From contig NZ_JAPVBJ010000005.1 in assembly GCF_026967985.1 (NCBI RefSeq), positions 82,564 to 146,563 on the forward strand: a DNA stretch of 64,000 nucleotides, in the 5' to 3' direction. Below, in pieces: positions 33,697 to 43,043 of this stretch. Position 1 is the first letter of the stretch. Each line of letters opens with the position of its first letter. Under the pieces are notes generated by a model that saw nothing but the letters and a program-made list of their open reading frames with translations, was not told the origin of the DNA and did not search any database. The position numbers were made by a program, and so were the translations under genes. The stretch is from Modestobacter sp. VKM Ac-2984. Its GTDB lineage: Bacteria; Actinomycetota; Actinomycetes; Mycobacteriales; Geodermatophilaceae.

Positions 33697-34659
33697 GTGG
33701 TCACCGCCCCTCCCGACGCCGCAGCGACGGCGCTGGAGGTGCACGTCTGGTCGGTGCCGATGCGCACCCGCTTCCGCGGCATCGACGTCCGCGACGGGGT
33801 GCTGGTGCGCGGCCCGGCCGGCTGGGGGGAGTTCTCCCCGTTCTGGGACTACGACGTCGCCGAGAGCCGCCGCTGGTGGGCCGCGGCGCACGAGGCCGCC
33901 GTCCTCGGCTGGCCCGAGCCGCTGCGCGCCAGCGTGCCGGTCAACGTCACGGTGCCGGCGGTGGGGCCGGAGCGGGCGCACGCCATCGTGACGGCGTCGG
34001 GGTGCGCCACCGCCAAGGTGAAGGTCGCCGAGCCCGGCCAGTCCGCCGCCGACGACCTTGCCCGGGTGGAGGCGGTGCGCGACGCGCTCGGCCCGGCCGG
34101 GGCGATCCGGGTGGACGCCAACGCCGCCTGGGACGTCGACACCGCGGTGGCCCGGCTGCGCGAGCTGGACCGGGTCGGCTTGGAGTACGCCGAGCAGCCC
34201 TGCGCCACGATCGCCGAGCTGGCCGCCGTGCGCCGGCGGGTCGACGTCCGGGTCGCCGCCGACGAGGTGGTCCGCCGCGCCGCCGACCCGCGGGCGGTCG
34301 ACCTGCGCGAGGCGGCCGACGTCGTGGTGCTGAAGGTGCAGCCGCTGGGCGGGGTGCGGGCGGCCCTGGCGGTCGCCGAGGCGCACGGCCTGCCGTGCGT
34401 GGTCTCCTCGGCGCTGGAGAGCTCGGTCGGGATCGCCGCCGGGGTCGCGCTGGCCGCCGCGCTGCCGGAGCTGCCCTTCGCGTGCGGGCTGGCCACCGTC
34501 GCGCTGTTCACCGCCGACGTCACCGGCGAGCCGCTCCTCCCGGTCGACGGGGCGCTGCCGGTGCGCCGTCCGGAGCCCGACCGGCTGGCCGAGACCGCGG
34601 CCGACCCGGCGGTCGAGCAGCGCTGGCGCGCCCGGCTGGCTGCGGTGACGGCGCCGTGA
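33697..34659 (+). CDS. menC: o-Succinylbenzoate synthase
   Basis: A 320-residue enolase-superfamily enzyme dehydrating SHCHC to o-succinylbenzoate. The catalytic KxK is in TAKVKVAEPG (about 107-111), metal ligands in RVDANAAWDVD, YAEQPC and VAADEVVRRAADP, and the second catalytic lysine in VVVLKVQPLGG. SSALESSVGIAAG completes the barrel. The GTG at 33697 gives a normal capping domain. It overlaps menD by 4 bp. Confidence 0.93.
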   Translation: MVTAPPDAAATALEVHVWSVPMRTRFRGIDVRDGVLVRGPAGWGEFSPFWDYDVAESRRWWAAAHEAAVLGWPEPLRASVPVNVTVPAVGPERAHAIVTASGCATAKVKVAEPGQSAADDLARVEAVRDALGPAGAIRVDANAAWDVDTAVARLRELDRVGLEYAEQPCATIAELAAVRRRVDVRVAADEVVRRAADPRAVDLREAADVVVLKVQPLGGVRAALAVAEAHGLPCVVSSALESSVGIAAGVALAAALPELPFACGLATVALFTADVTGEPLLPVDGALPVRRPEPDRLAETAADPAVEQRWRARLAAVTAP

Positions 34660-36398
34660 ACCCGGCCACCGCCTTCGCCCGGGTGCTCGTCGACGAGCTG
34701 GTCCGGGGCGGGGTCACCGACGCGGTGCTCGCCCCCGGGTCCCGCTCCGCGCCGGTGGCGCTCGCGCTGGCCGACGCCGAGACCGCGGGCCGGCTGCGGC
34801 TGCACGTGCGGATCGACGAGCGGACGGCGGCCTTCCTCGCCCTCGGGCTGGCCAAGGCCAGCGGCCGGCCGGTGCCGGTGCTCACCACCTCGGGGACGGC
34901 GACCGCGCACCTGCACGCGGCGGTGCTGGAGGCGCACGAGAGCGGGGTGCCGCTGCTGGCGCTGACCGCGGACCGCCCGCCGGAGCTGCGGGCCACCGGC
35001 GCGAACCAGACGATCGACCAGGTCGGCCTCTACGGCGGCGCGGTGCGCTGGGCACTGGACGTCGGGGTGCCCGAACCGGGGCGGGAGGCGGCGCAGAACC
35101 GGTACTGGCGGTCGGTCGTCGCCAAGGCGCTGCTCGTGGCCCGGGGCTCGCTGTCCGACGACCCCGGCCCCGTGCACCTGAACCTGGCGCTGCGCGAGCC
35201 GCTCATGCCCGACGACAGCGGCACCGGCCAGCAGCCGGCGCTGCCCTCGGGTGACCTCGCCGGGCGCCCGGACGGTGCGCCCTGGGCGGTCTCGGCCGAG
35301 GACGGGGTGCGGACCGCGACGCTGACTGGCGGCGCGCCGGCCGGTCGCACCCTGCTGGTCGCCGGGGACGCCCCGTCCGCGATCGGGCGGGCCGCCGCCG
35401 TCGTCGCCGACCAGCGGGGCTGGCCGGTGCTGGCCGAGCCCAGCAGCGGTGCCTGGGGGGCGAGCGGGGCGCTGCGCGGGTCGGCGTTGCTGCTGGGGGC
35501 CGCGGACTGGCTGGCCGCGCACCGGCCCGACCGGGTGGTCGTCGTCGGCCGGCCCACGCTCTCCCGACCGGTCAACGCGCTGCTGGGCGACCCGGCGGTC
35601 ACCGTGGAGACCTACGGGCCCACGCCGCGCTGGGCCGACCCGGGCCGGGGCAGCACCGTCGTCGGCAGCGCCCGGCTGGACCCGGGCCTGGCGCTGCGCG
35701 ACCCCGGACCGCAGGCCGGCGGGGAGTGGTCGGCGCAGTGGGCGCAGGCCGCTCGGCAGGTCGGGGCTGCGGTCGACGCCGAGTTGGACGCCCCCACGGG
35801 CGGGCTGACCGCGGCCCGGCTCGCCCGGGACCTGGTGGCGGCGCTGCCGGCCGGTGCGCTGCTGGTGCTCGGTTCCTCCACGCCGGTGCGGGACGTCGAC
35901 CGGGTCGCCGTCCCGCGCCTGGGGCTGACCGTGCTGGCCAACCGCGGGGTCGCCGGCATCGACGGCACCATCTCCACCGCGGTCGGGGCCGCGCTCGCGC
36001 ACCAGGGCGCCGGCGGCGGGCCGGCGTTCGCGCTGATGGGGGACCTGACGTTCCTGCACGACCTGACCGGGCTGCTGCCCGGGGCGGGGGAGCCCCGGCC
36101 GGACCTGACCGTCGTCGTCCCGGACAACGACGGAGGCGGCATCTTCGCCCAGCTGGAACCCGGGCGGCCGCAGTACGCCGCCAGCTACCGGCGGGTGTTC
36201 GGCACCCCGCACGGCCGGGACCTGGTGGCGGTGGCGCGCTCGCTCGGCTGGGCGGCGACCCCGGTCAGCGACCCGGCGCAGCTGGTCGCCGCGCTCGGCG
36301 CGGGCGGGCCGCGGGTGGTCGTCGTCCGCACCGACGCCGCGGCCGAGGCGGCCCTGGCCACCCGGGTGCGCGCGGCCGCGGTCACCGCGCTCGGCTAG
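34656..36398 (+). CDS. menD: SEPHCHC synthase MenD
   Basis: A 580-residue thiamin-diphosphate enzyme joining isochorismate and 2-oxoglutarate. The N-terminal PYR domain has the family mark APGSRSAPVALAL and the catalytic glutamate in HVRIDERTAAFLALGLA; LTADRPPELRATGANQTIDQ is typical of MenD. The C-terminal PP domain carries MGDLTFLHDLTGLL and PDNDGGGIF for Mg-ThDP binding. The GTG at 34656 overlaps the menC stop. The 3' end overlaps the convergent small gene by 4 bp. Confidence 0.96.
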   Translation: MNPATAFARVLVDELVRGGVTDAVLAPGSRSAPVALALADAETAGRLRLHVRIDERTAAFLALGLAKASGRPVPVLTTSGTATAHLHAAVLEAHESGVPLLALTADRPPELRATGANQTIDQVGLYGGAVRWALDVGVPEPGREAAQNRYWRSVVAKALLVARGSLSDDPGPVHLNLALREPLMPDDSGTGQQPALPSGDLAGRPDGAPWAVSAEDGVRTATLTGGAPAGRTLLVAGDAPSAIGRAAAVVADQRGWPVLAEPSSGAWGASGALRGSALLLGAADWLAAHRPDRVVVVGRPTLSRPVNALLGDPAVTVETYGPTPRWADPGRGSTVVGSARLDPGLALRDPGPQAGGEWSAQWAQAARQVGAAVDAELDAPTGGLTAARLARDLVAALPAGALLVLGSSTPVRDVDRVAVPRLGLTVLANRGVAGIDGTISTAVGAALAHQGAGGGPAFALMGDLTFLHDLTGLLPGAGEPRPDLTVVVPDNDGGGIFAQLEPGRPQYAASYRRVFGTPHGRDLVAVARSLGWAATPVSDPAQLVAALGAGGPRVVVVRTDAAAEAALATRVRAAAVTALG

Positions 36399-36700
36399 GA
36401 CTCCTGGGCATCGGTGACCTGTGCGAGGTGCTCGGCTCCTTCGCGCTCCCAGGCGGCACCGAGCCGCGTGCCGACGTCGGTCAGCGCGGCGATGAGTGCG
36501 GGCAGCTGGTCGAGGTGGACGACGAGGCTGGCGGCTGGACCGCCGAGCTGCGGGATCCCGTGCAGTGCGACGTGTGGACCGGGTTCCGGGGCAGTGCCGC
36601 TGTGGCTGTCGAACCAGCCCCAGACGGTCAGCCGGCGGTCAGCGACCCCGGACATCAGGCGGGTGTCCATGCCCTCGCTCTGCTCCGGCCACTCGGTCAT
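36395..36700 (-). CDS. Hypothetical protein, 101 residues
   Basis: A soluble 101-residue protein with no recognised family. WPEQSEGMDTRLMSGVADRRL and TVWGWFDSHSG suggest a beta-rich N-terminal half, and VVHLDQLPALIAALTDVGTRLGAAWEREG forms a helical C-terminal half. It has no membrane or signal region. It overlaps menD tail-to-tail by 4 bp and lies 15 bp downstream of the GGDEF-EAL gene on the same strand, so it may be translated from that message. Coding is supported by the tight spacing and good codon character. Confidence 0.6.
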   Translation of the reverse strand: MTEWPEQSEGMDTRLMSGVADRRLTVWGWFDSHSGTAPEPGPHVALHGIPQLGGPAASLVVHLDQLPALIAALTDVGTRLGAAWEREGAEHLAQVTDAQES

Positions 36701-36715
36701 GCCTCACGGTAGTGG

Positions 36716-39430
36716 TCAGGCCTGGGCGACGGGCAGCTCGCCGGCGGTGGTCGCGGGCCGCGGTCGGGGGAGCGCCGGTGCGGCCGAGGCCTGGGCGAGG
36801 AGCAACAGCTCCGCCTCCTCGGCCTCCAGCGGCTTGGCGAACAGCCAGCCCTGGGCCAGGTCGCAGCGCTCGGCCCGCAGCCGGTCGCGCTGGGCCTCGG
36901 TCTCCACGCCCTCGGCGACGACCTCCAGCCGCAGCGTGCGGCCCAGCTGGACCAACCCGTGCACGATCGCCGCGTCGTCGGCGGAGCCGTCGAGCAGGCT
37001 GACGAACGAGCGGTCGATCTTGAGCACGTCGACGTCGAACTGGCGCAGGTAGCTCAGGGACGAGTAGCCGGTGCCGAAGTCGTCCAGGGCCAGCCGGGTG
37101 CCGAGCGCGCGCAGCTCGCAGAGCCGCTCGGCGACGGCGTCCGGGTCGGTGACCAGCGCGGTCTCGGTGACCTCCAGGACCAGGGACGACGGCGTGATGC
37201 CACTGGAGGTCAGCGCCTCGGCGACGTGCTCGACCAGGGTGCCGCCGGCCAGCTGCCGCGCGGAGACGTTGACCGCCATCGACAGCGGCGTGGACCGGGG
37301 GTGGGCGCGCTGCCAGCGGGCGGCGGTGGCGGTGGCCTCGGCCAGCACCCAGCGGCCGATCGGCAGGATGTGCCCGGAGTCCTCCGCGATCGGGACGAAC
37401 CGGTCCGGCCCGATCGCGCCGAGGGTGGGGTGCTGCCAGCGGAGCAGCGCCTCGAAGCCGACCACCTGCTCGGTCTGCAGGTCGACGACCGGCTGGTAGA
37501 CCAGTCGCAGCTGGCCGGCGGCCAGGGCCCCGCCCAGCTCCCGCTCGAGCTCGATCCGCTCCAGCGCCGCGGCGCGCATCGACGGGTCGAACACCACCCA
37601 CTGGGCGCGGCCGGCGGCCTTGGCCCGGTACATCGCGATGTCGGCGTCGCGGAACAGCGACAGCGGGGTCGCGTCGGGCTCGGCGGCGACGATCCCGATG
37701 CTGGCGGCCACGGTCACCCGGTGGCCGTGCAGCAGCACCGGCTCGCCGAGGACCTGCAGCAGCCGCTCGGCCAGCGAGGCGGCGACCGGCAGGCCACCCC
37801 GGGTGTCGTCGAGGAGGACGGCGAACTCGTCGCCACCCAGCCGGGCCACGGTGTCCGCCGCCCGGACGACCCCCTGCAGCCGCGTGGCCACCGTGCGCAG
37901 CAGGTCGTCGCCGGCCAGGTGGCCGAGGCTGTCGTTGACGTCCTTGAAGCCGTCCAGGTCCAGGCACAGCACGATCGGCGGGCTGCCGGTGCGGCCGGCC
38001 CGGCGCAGCGCCTGCTCGGTGTGGTCGAGGAAGAGCGAACGGTTGGCCAGCCCGGTCAGCCCGTCGTGGAAGGCCTGGTGGGCCAGCTCCTGCTCGGCGA
38101 GCTTGCGCGGGGTGATGTCGTAGACGCTGACGGCGATGCCGCCGACGTCCGGGTCGTGCCGCAGGTCGACGGCGCGACCGCCCAGCCACACCGTGCCGCC
38201 GGTGGGGTGGGCGCCGAGCAGGTCCAGCTCGACCGGTTCACCCGGTGTGAGCCGGGCCCGGTCGAGGGCGGTCATGACGTCGGCGGGGTCGATGCCGATG
38301 CCACCGAGCAGCTGGGGCAGCGAGCGCCCGGTGCAGCCGGGGCGCCCGAGCAGCTCGGCCAGCGACCGGGAGTCCGAGGTCAGCCGCCCGTCTCGGTCGA
38401 CGACGGCGACCGCGTCGGAGGAGGTCACCGCCAGCGCCTCGTACCGCCGGGCCAGGGAGTGGACCTCGGCCCGGGCGCGGTCCTGGTCGGTGAGCAGCCG
38501 CTGGGCGCGCACGATGATCAGCACGGTCAGCGTGGCGGTGGCCAGCAGGCCGGGCAGCGGGTCGATGTTCTCGCCGGCCAGCCAGGCCCGGAGCTCGAAG
38601 CCACCGGGCACCAGCAGCGGCAGGAAGGCCAGGGTCATCCGCCAGCGTCCGGTCCCGGCCGTGGCGGGTGTGACCGTCGGGCCGGCTGGGAGGTCCGAGC
38701 GGTCCCTCCAGGGCAGTGTGGCGAACGCGGCCGCACCGATCAGCCAGCCGGCGTCCAGCCAGCCGCTGACCGTGTCCGGGGCGGCCAGCAACAGCCAGGC
38801 CAGGTCGGAGGCGAGCCAGGCGGTGGCGCCGAGTCCGAGCAGCAGTGCCGGCACCCCGACCCGTGACTGCACGACCATGCCGCGCACGACCAGGCCGAGG
38901 ACCACCGCGTCCAGCAGCGGGTAGGCCGCCCAGATGACCCGGGTGCCCAGCGGCAGGCTGGCGTCGGTCAGCGTCGAGTGCACCGAGCTCTGCCAGACCA
39001 CCAGCAGGGCGACCACCAGCACGGCCGCGCCGTCGAGCAGGGCGTGGAACCGGGCCCGCGGGTGGGGGTCGCCGTCCCCGGCGTAGACCACCAGGGCGGC
39101 CCCGAGGGCGCAGTAGGAGGCCAGGTAGGCGGCGTCGGCGACGGAGACGTCCGGTGGGGAGTCGGCCAGCCACGCGTGCAGCTGCCAGAGCAGGTCACCG
39201 AGGGCGTTGAGCGAGACGGCGACCGCGACCCACCGGGCCGCCGGGCCCGGGCGGCACCGCTGGACGCCCAGCCAGGCGGCGACCGCGGCGGTGATGCTGA
39301 CGACCAGGGAGACGGCCGAGGACACGGTCTCGCCGCCGGTGGCGCCCACCAGGACGACCAGGGCAGCGGCCAGCGACAGCCACGCGGCCGCCGCCGTGCG
39401 GCCGCCACCGTTCGCCGTCGTGCTGTCCAT
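36716..39430 (-). CDS. Membrane GGDEF-EAL cyclic-di-GMP enzyme
   Basis: A 904-residue protein. About nine to ten membrane helices cover residues 1-310, followed by a PAS-like domain (about 325-430), GGDEF (about 445-605) and EAL (about 620-865). The cyclase motif ARLGGDEFAVLL is intact and preceded five residues earlier by RAAD, an RxxD inhibitory site. The phosphodiesterase half keeps EALLRW, NVSARQL, EVTETAL, LDDFGTGYSS, LKIDRSFV and AEGVETE, so both activities look possible. It is probably a bifunctional regulator of c-di-GMP responding to a membrane signal. The ATG at 39430 begins just before the first helix. Confidence 0.92.
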   Translation of the reverse strand: MDSTTANGGGRTAAAAWLSLAAALVVLVGATGGETVSSAVSLVVSITAAVAAWLGVQRCRPGPAARWVAVAVSLNALGDLLWQLHAWLADSPPDVSVADAAYLASYCALGAALVVYAGDGDPHPRARFHALLDGAAVLVVALLVVWQSSVHSTLTDASLPLGTRVIWAAYPLLDAVVLGLVVRGMVVQSRVGVPALLLGLGATAWLASDLAWLLLAAPDTVSGWLDAGWLIGAAAFATLPWRDRSDLPAGPTVTPATAGTGRWRMTLAFLPLLVPGGFELRAWLAGENIDPLPGLLATATLTVLIIVRAQRLLTDQDRARAEVHSLARRYEALAVTSSDAVAVVDRDGRLTSDSRSLAELLGRPGCTGRSLPQLLGGIGIDPADVMTALDRARLTPGEPVELDLLGAHPTGGTVWLGGRAVDLRHDPDVGGIAVSVYDITPRKLAEQELAHQAFHDGLTGLANRSLFLDHTEQALRRAGRTGSPPIVLCLDLDGFKDVNDSLGHLAGDDLLRTVATRLQGVVRAADTVARLGGDEFAVLLDDTRGGLPVAASLAERLLQVLGEPVLLHGHRVTVAASIGIVAAEPDATPLSLFRDADIAMYRAKAAGRAQWVVFDPSMRAAALERIELERELGGALAAGQLRLVYQPVVDLQTEQVVGFEALLRWQHPTLGAIGPDRFVPIAEDSGHILPIGRWVLAEATATAARWQRAHPRSTPLSMAVNVSARQLAGGTLVEHVAEALTSSGITPSSLVLEVTETALVTDPDAVAERLCELRALGTRLALDDFGTGYSSLSYLRQFDVDVLKIDRSFVSLLDGSADDAAIVHGLVQLGRTLRLEVVAEGVETEAQRDRLRAERCDLAQGWLFAKPLEAEEAELLLLAQASAAPALPRPRPATTAGELPVAQA

Positions 39431-39543
39431 GTCCCGTCGTCCCCCTGTCGGTGTCCCGTTCTGGACACTGTCGGGCCGCAGGCGGGACGTCTTGACCCCA
39501 GAGCGGCACCCGGCCGGGGGTGCTGCCTCCTCCGGGGGAGACC

Positions 39544-40818
39544 TCAGTCCTCGAGCGCGGCCTGGAAGGCGGCCAACTTCGCCTGGGTCTCGGCCAGCTC
39601 GGCGATCGGGTCGGAGTCGGCGACGATGCCGCAGCCGGCGAACAGCCGGGCCTGCCGTCCGCCGTCGGCACCGGTCAGCTCCGCGCAGCGCAGGGCCAGC
39701 CCGAACTCGCCGTCGCCGCGGGCGTCCAGCCAGCCGACGGGCCCGGCGTAGCGGCCCCGGTCCATCCCCTCGAGCTCGGCGATCACCCGGGCGGCGGTGT
39801 CGGTCGGGCTGCCACAGACCGCGGCGGTGGGGTGCACGGCGCCCACCAGCTCCAGCAGCCCGGTCGCGTCGTCATCGCGCTGGCGACCGCGGACGTCGCT
39901 GGCCAGGTGCCGGACGTTGGGGAGGGTCAGCACGATCGGCTGCTCGGGGACGACGAGCTCGTCGACGAACGGCCGGAGCGCGTCGGCGAGGGAGTCGACG
40001 GCGTAGGCGTGCTCGGCGTGGTCCTTGACCGAGGTCTCCAGGCCCGCCGCCAGCCGGTCGTCCTCCGCCCCGGCGCCCCGCGGGGCCGTGCCGGCCAGCA
40101 CGCGGGCGTCCAGCTCCCGGCCGGTCCGGCGCAGCAGCAGCTCGGGGGTGGCGCCCAGCAGGCCGTCGACGGCGAAGGTCCAGGTGTCCGGGAACCGCTC
40201 GGCCAGGCGCAGCAGCAGGCGGCGGGGGTCCAGCGGGCGGTCGGCGGTGACCAGCAGGTCACGGGCCAGCACCACCTTGTCCAGCTCACCGGCGTCGATC
40301 CGGGCGACCGCGGCGGCGACGGCGCCGCACCAGGCCATCGGGTCCAGGGCCCCGTCGGCGTAGGCGAGCCGGCCGATCGAGGTGGCCGCGTGCTGCGTCG
40401 AGGTCTCGACGACCGTGAGCTCCTCGTCGTCCGCGTCGCCGGTGACGGTCACCCAGGTGCACCCGTCGCGCCGGCCCACGACGACCTCGGGGACGACGAA
40501 CACCGACGTCCCCACCGTCGGGTCGAAGGCGACGGAGGCGAACAGGACCGGCCCGGAGCCGGGGACGCCGACCGGGTCGTGGACCTCGGTGTCCGCGCAG
40601 CGCCGGGCCCACCAGTCGGCGGCCTCGGTGAGCGCACCGGGGCCGGAGACCTCCAACCGGTCGGCTTCGCCCCAGCCGACCAGGCCCTCGCCGCGGCGCA
40701 CCCAGGCCAGCGCACCGTCGCGGGGGAGCAGGGTCAGCAGCGGCGTGCGCCGGGTGCCCAGCGGGGTGGTGGTGACCGCCGCCGCGCTGGTCGCGGTGCG
40801 TGCGGCTGCCGTGGTCAC
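39544..40818 (-). CDS. menF: Isochorismate synthase
   Basis: A 424-residue chorismate-using enzyme. The C-terminal half holds the conserved core: [60 protein letters not shown] and the Mg-binding [10 protein letters not shown] and [14 protein letters not shown]. It provides isochorismate for MenD. The distinction from anthranilate or salicylate synthases rests on the men-gene context and the [13 protein letters not shown] patterns. The GTG at 40818 is 38 bp from the divergent menG start, a compact bidirectional promoter region. Confidence 0.9.
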   Translation of the reverse strand: MTTAAARTATSAAAVTTTPLGTRRTPLLTLLPRDGALAWVRRGEGLVGWGEADRLEVSGPGALTEAADWWARRCADTEVHDPVGVPGSGPVLFASVAFDPTVGTSVFVVPEVVVGRRDGCTWVTVTGDADDEELTVVETSTQHAATSIGRLAYADGALDPMAWCGAVAAAVARIDAGELDKVVLARDLLVTADRPLDPRRLLLRLAERFPDTWTFAVDGLLGATPELLLRRTGRELDARVLAGTAPRGAGAEDDRLAAGLETSVKDHAEHAYAVDSLADALRPFVDELVVPEQPIVLTLPNVRHLASDVRGRQRDDDATGLLELVGAVHPTAAVCGSPTDTAARVIAELEGMDRGRYAGPVGWLDARGDGEFGLALRCAELTGADGGRQARLFAGCGIVADSDPIAELAETQAKLAAFQAALED

Positions 40819-40856
40819 CGCTCCAGGGTAGGAGGCGCGCAGGTAGCGTCGCCGCC

Positions 40857-41573
40857 GTGGCGACCGGGGAACGGGCTGGGGCAGCAGGGACGCGAGCCGG
40901 GCTGGACAAGCGGCCGGCGGAGGTCGCGGCGATGTTCGACCGGGTCGCCGGCCGGTACGACCTGACCAACACGGTGCTCTCCGCCGGGCTGGACGCCGGC
41001 TGGCGTCGGGCCACCCGCGAGGCGCTGGGTGCGCGACCGGGCGCCACCGTGCTCGATGTCGCAGCAGGGACAGGGGTCTCCACCGTCGAGCTCGCCGCCG
41101 GGGGCGTGCGCGCGATCGCCTGCGACTTCTCCCAGGGCATGCTGCGCGCCGGGGCGTCCCGGCCGGTGCCGAAGGTGGCCGGGGACGCGATGGCGCTGCC
41201 GCTGGCCGACGAGAGCGTCGACGGCGTCGTCATCTCCTTCGGCCTGCGCAACGTCGCCGACCCGCAGGCCGCGCTGCGCGAGTTCTCCCGGGTGACCAGG
41301 CCCGGCGGCACGCTGGTGGTCTGCGAGTTCTCCAGCCCCACGTTCGCCCCGTTCCGCACCGTCTACACCGAGTACCTGATGCGGGCCCTGCCGGCGATCG
41401 CCCGGGCGGTGAGCAGCAACCCGGAGGCCTACGTCTACCTGGCCGAGTCGATCCGCGCCTGGCCCCCGCAGCCGGAACTGGCCCGGTGGCTGCAGGGCGC
41501 CGGCTGGGCCGACGTCGCGTGGCGCGACCTGACCGGCGGCGTCGTCGCCCTGCACCGCGGCACCCGGGTCTAG
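40857..41573 (+). CDS. menG: Demethylmenaquinone methyltransferase
   Basis: A 238-residue class I methyltransferase of the UbiE/MenG family, the last step of menaquinone synthesis. [19 protein letters not shown] marks the family; the SAM loop is [40 protein letters not shown] and CEFSSPTF are also typical. The GTG at 40857 is used. The last 50 bp, encoding [15 protein letters not shown] and the stop, are present again with a 6-bp insertion at 43044-43099, marking an insertion after the gene. Confidence 0.94.
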   Translation: MATGERAGAAGTRAGLDKRPAEVAAMFDRVAGRYDLTNTVLSAGLDAGWRRATREALGARPGATVLDVAAGTGVSTVELAAGGVRAIACDFSQGMLRAGASRPVPKVAGDAMALPLADESVDGVVISFGLRNVADPQAALREFSRVTRPGGTLVVCEFSSPTFAPFRTVYTEYLMRALPAIARAVSSNPEAYVYLAESIRAWPPQPELARWLQGAGWADVAWRDLTGGVVALHRGTRV

Positions 41574-41585
41574 GGACGGCTGCTC

Positions 41586-41945
41586 ATGGGCGCTCCCTCG
41601 CGTGGCGCCCAGGTGCTGATCGTCGTCTCGCTCCTGGGCATGTTCGGCCTCGCAGCCTGGCAGGGGCGGCTGGTGTGGGAGATCAGCGGTCCGTCCGTCT
41701 TCGTCCTCGTCTTCTGCCCACCTGCGGCCTGCGCGGCTCTCGCCCTGCGGGTCGAGAGCGTTCGCGGGACGGTGCTGGCCCCTGCGGCGGTCGCTGGGCT
41801 CGGAGTGGTGTCCGTCGCCTGGGCGTTGTTCACGGGCTTGGCCGGCGGGCTGCACCTCCTGGCGCCGGCGCTCCTCCTGCTGGTCGCTGCGGTGGTCTCG
41901 TGGATCGCCAGGCAGCCGAGACCCGTCACCCGGTCACGGGACTGA
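41586..41945 (+). CDS. Small four-helix membrane protein, paralogue of 52163-52525
   Basis: A 119-residue integral membrane protein with about four hydrophobic segments (VLIVVSLLGMFGLAAW, VFVLVFCPPAACAALAL, VLAPAAVAGLGVVSVAWALF, LHLLAPALLLLVAAVVSW). It is clearly paralogous to the gene at 52163-52525, sharing VWEISG, PPAACAALALRVE and RVRGTVLAPA-type blocks at protein and DNA level. It lies 12 bp after menG inside the insert bounded by the duplicated menG end. No known function. Confidence 0.7.
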   Translation: MGAPSRGAQVLIVVSLLGMFGLAAWQGRLVWEISGPSVFVLVFCPPAACAALALRVESVRGTVLAPAAVAGLGVVSVAWALFTGLAGGLHLLAPALLLLVAAVVSWIARQPRPVTRSRD

Positions 41946-41968
41946 TCGAGGGCGCGCCCTTCACCGGC

Positions 41969-42017
41969 CGGACCTCGACCTCCGCCTGTCATCTGACGAG
42001 GCGGAGGTCGAGGTCCG
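41969..42017. terminator. 18-bp inverted repeat after the small membrane protein gene
   Basis: A perfect 18-bp stem (41969-41986 against 42000-42017) with a 13-nt loop. It is probably a terminator, though the unusual stem length would also suit an element end. The remaining gene-free stretch to 42249 contains no clear frame; it presumably holds the promoter of the lipoprotein gene. Confidence 0.55.
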
Positions 42018-42249
42018 CGGAGGTCGAGCGCTTGCGCCGGCAGCACGGGTGGGGGATGAGCACGGACGGTGGTGGAGAACCCGACGTCCTGGTGCATCCG
42101 GAAGCCGACCGTCCCTGGAGGTGACGATCCCGTAACGAGGCGACGGCCCCAGGCTCCCTGCGCCGGTCCGCGGGTACGTCGGAAGTCGCGGTGGACGTGA
42201 AGAGTCCGCCGACATCCGTCAGAACACACCCTCCTTGAGGAGAACGACG

Positions 42250-42852
42250 ATGCGCACCTTCACCCATGGCCGTACCGCGCGCCTGACCACCGCGATCGCC
42301 GCTGCCTCGGCGATCGCGCTGACCGGCTGCAGCGATGACTCGGCCGGCCCCGAGGCTGGGGCCGTCACGACCGACGACCTGACGGGCATCGAGGACCAGC
42401 TGGGAGAGTTCGAGGAGCGGCTCGGGGCGCTGGAGGACAGCGTCGGGGCCGGGGCCGGGGCCGGGGCCGGGGCCGGAGCCGGAGCCGGAGCCGGGGCCGG
42501 TGCCGGTGCTGGCGAAGAGGCAGGCATCGTCGGTCAGCAGGTCACCGTCAGCGCCGAGGTCTCCGAGTTGTTCACGACCACCGATGTCGGCAGCGCATTC
42601 CGGATCGCCGGTGAGAGCGGGCCGTCGATCGCCGTGCTCGCCGCCCAGCCGCCGGAGGGGCTGGACGTGAACGACGTCGTGCAGATCAGCGGGACGGTCG
42701 CGATGATCGACCGGGCCACCTTCGAGCAGGACTTCGGCATCGCTGAGGACGAGCTCTTCGAGGACCCGGACGCCTTCTTCGGCACCGCGGAGGGCCAGCC
42801 GGCCATCGTGGCGAGCGAGGTCGAGGTGCTCCAGGAGCAGGCCGAGGAGTGA
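42250..42852 (+). CDS. Lipoprotein with Gly-Ala repeat linker
   Basis: A 200-residue secreted lipoprotein. It has a twin-basic N-terminus, a hydrophobic signal and lipobox ALTGCS, then an acidic coiled region (IEDQLGEFEERLGALED), a (GA)n linker of about 22 residues from a hexanucleotide repeat, and a C-terminal beta-rich domain of about 100 residues (QQVTVSAEVSELF, then VVQISGTVAMIDR), plausibly OB-like. The ATG at 42250 has GAGGAG 7 bp upstream. It sits in the insert after menG. No function is assigned. Confidence 0.78.
   Translation: MRTFTHGRTARLTTAIAAASAIALTGCSDDSAGPEAGAVTTDDLTGIEDQLGEFEERLGALEDSVGAGAGAGAGAGAGAGAGAGAGAGEEAGIVGQQVTVSAEVSELFTTTDVGSAFRIAGESGPSIAVLAAQPPEGLDVNDVVQISGTVAMIDRATFEQDFGIAEDELFEDPDAFFGTAEGQPAIVASEVEVLQEQAEE
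42445..42510 (+). repeat. GGGGCC hexanucleotide repeat
   Basis: Eleven tandem hexamers: five GGGGCC, three GGAGCC, one GGGGCC, then GGTGCC and GGTGCT. They encode the Gly-Ala linker of the lipoprotein. Length change by slippage would keep the reading frame. The G-tracts could form a G-quadruplex on the coding strand. Confidence 0.92.
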
Positions 42853-43043
42853 CCTGACAGGTCTCGACGACCGTCCGTCCGTGCCGAGGCGCGGACCGAT
42901 CGACGCGGGCCGGGGGCGGTGCCAACGGGCGCGCCGCCACCGGCTCAGCGTGTCTTCGCGGGCAGGTGACGGGTCCCGGGATCGGTGGATGTACCGGCGA
43001 CCGGAGGAGCCGCCTCGCCTGAGTGCCACCGTCCACGGGGCCA

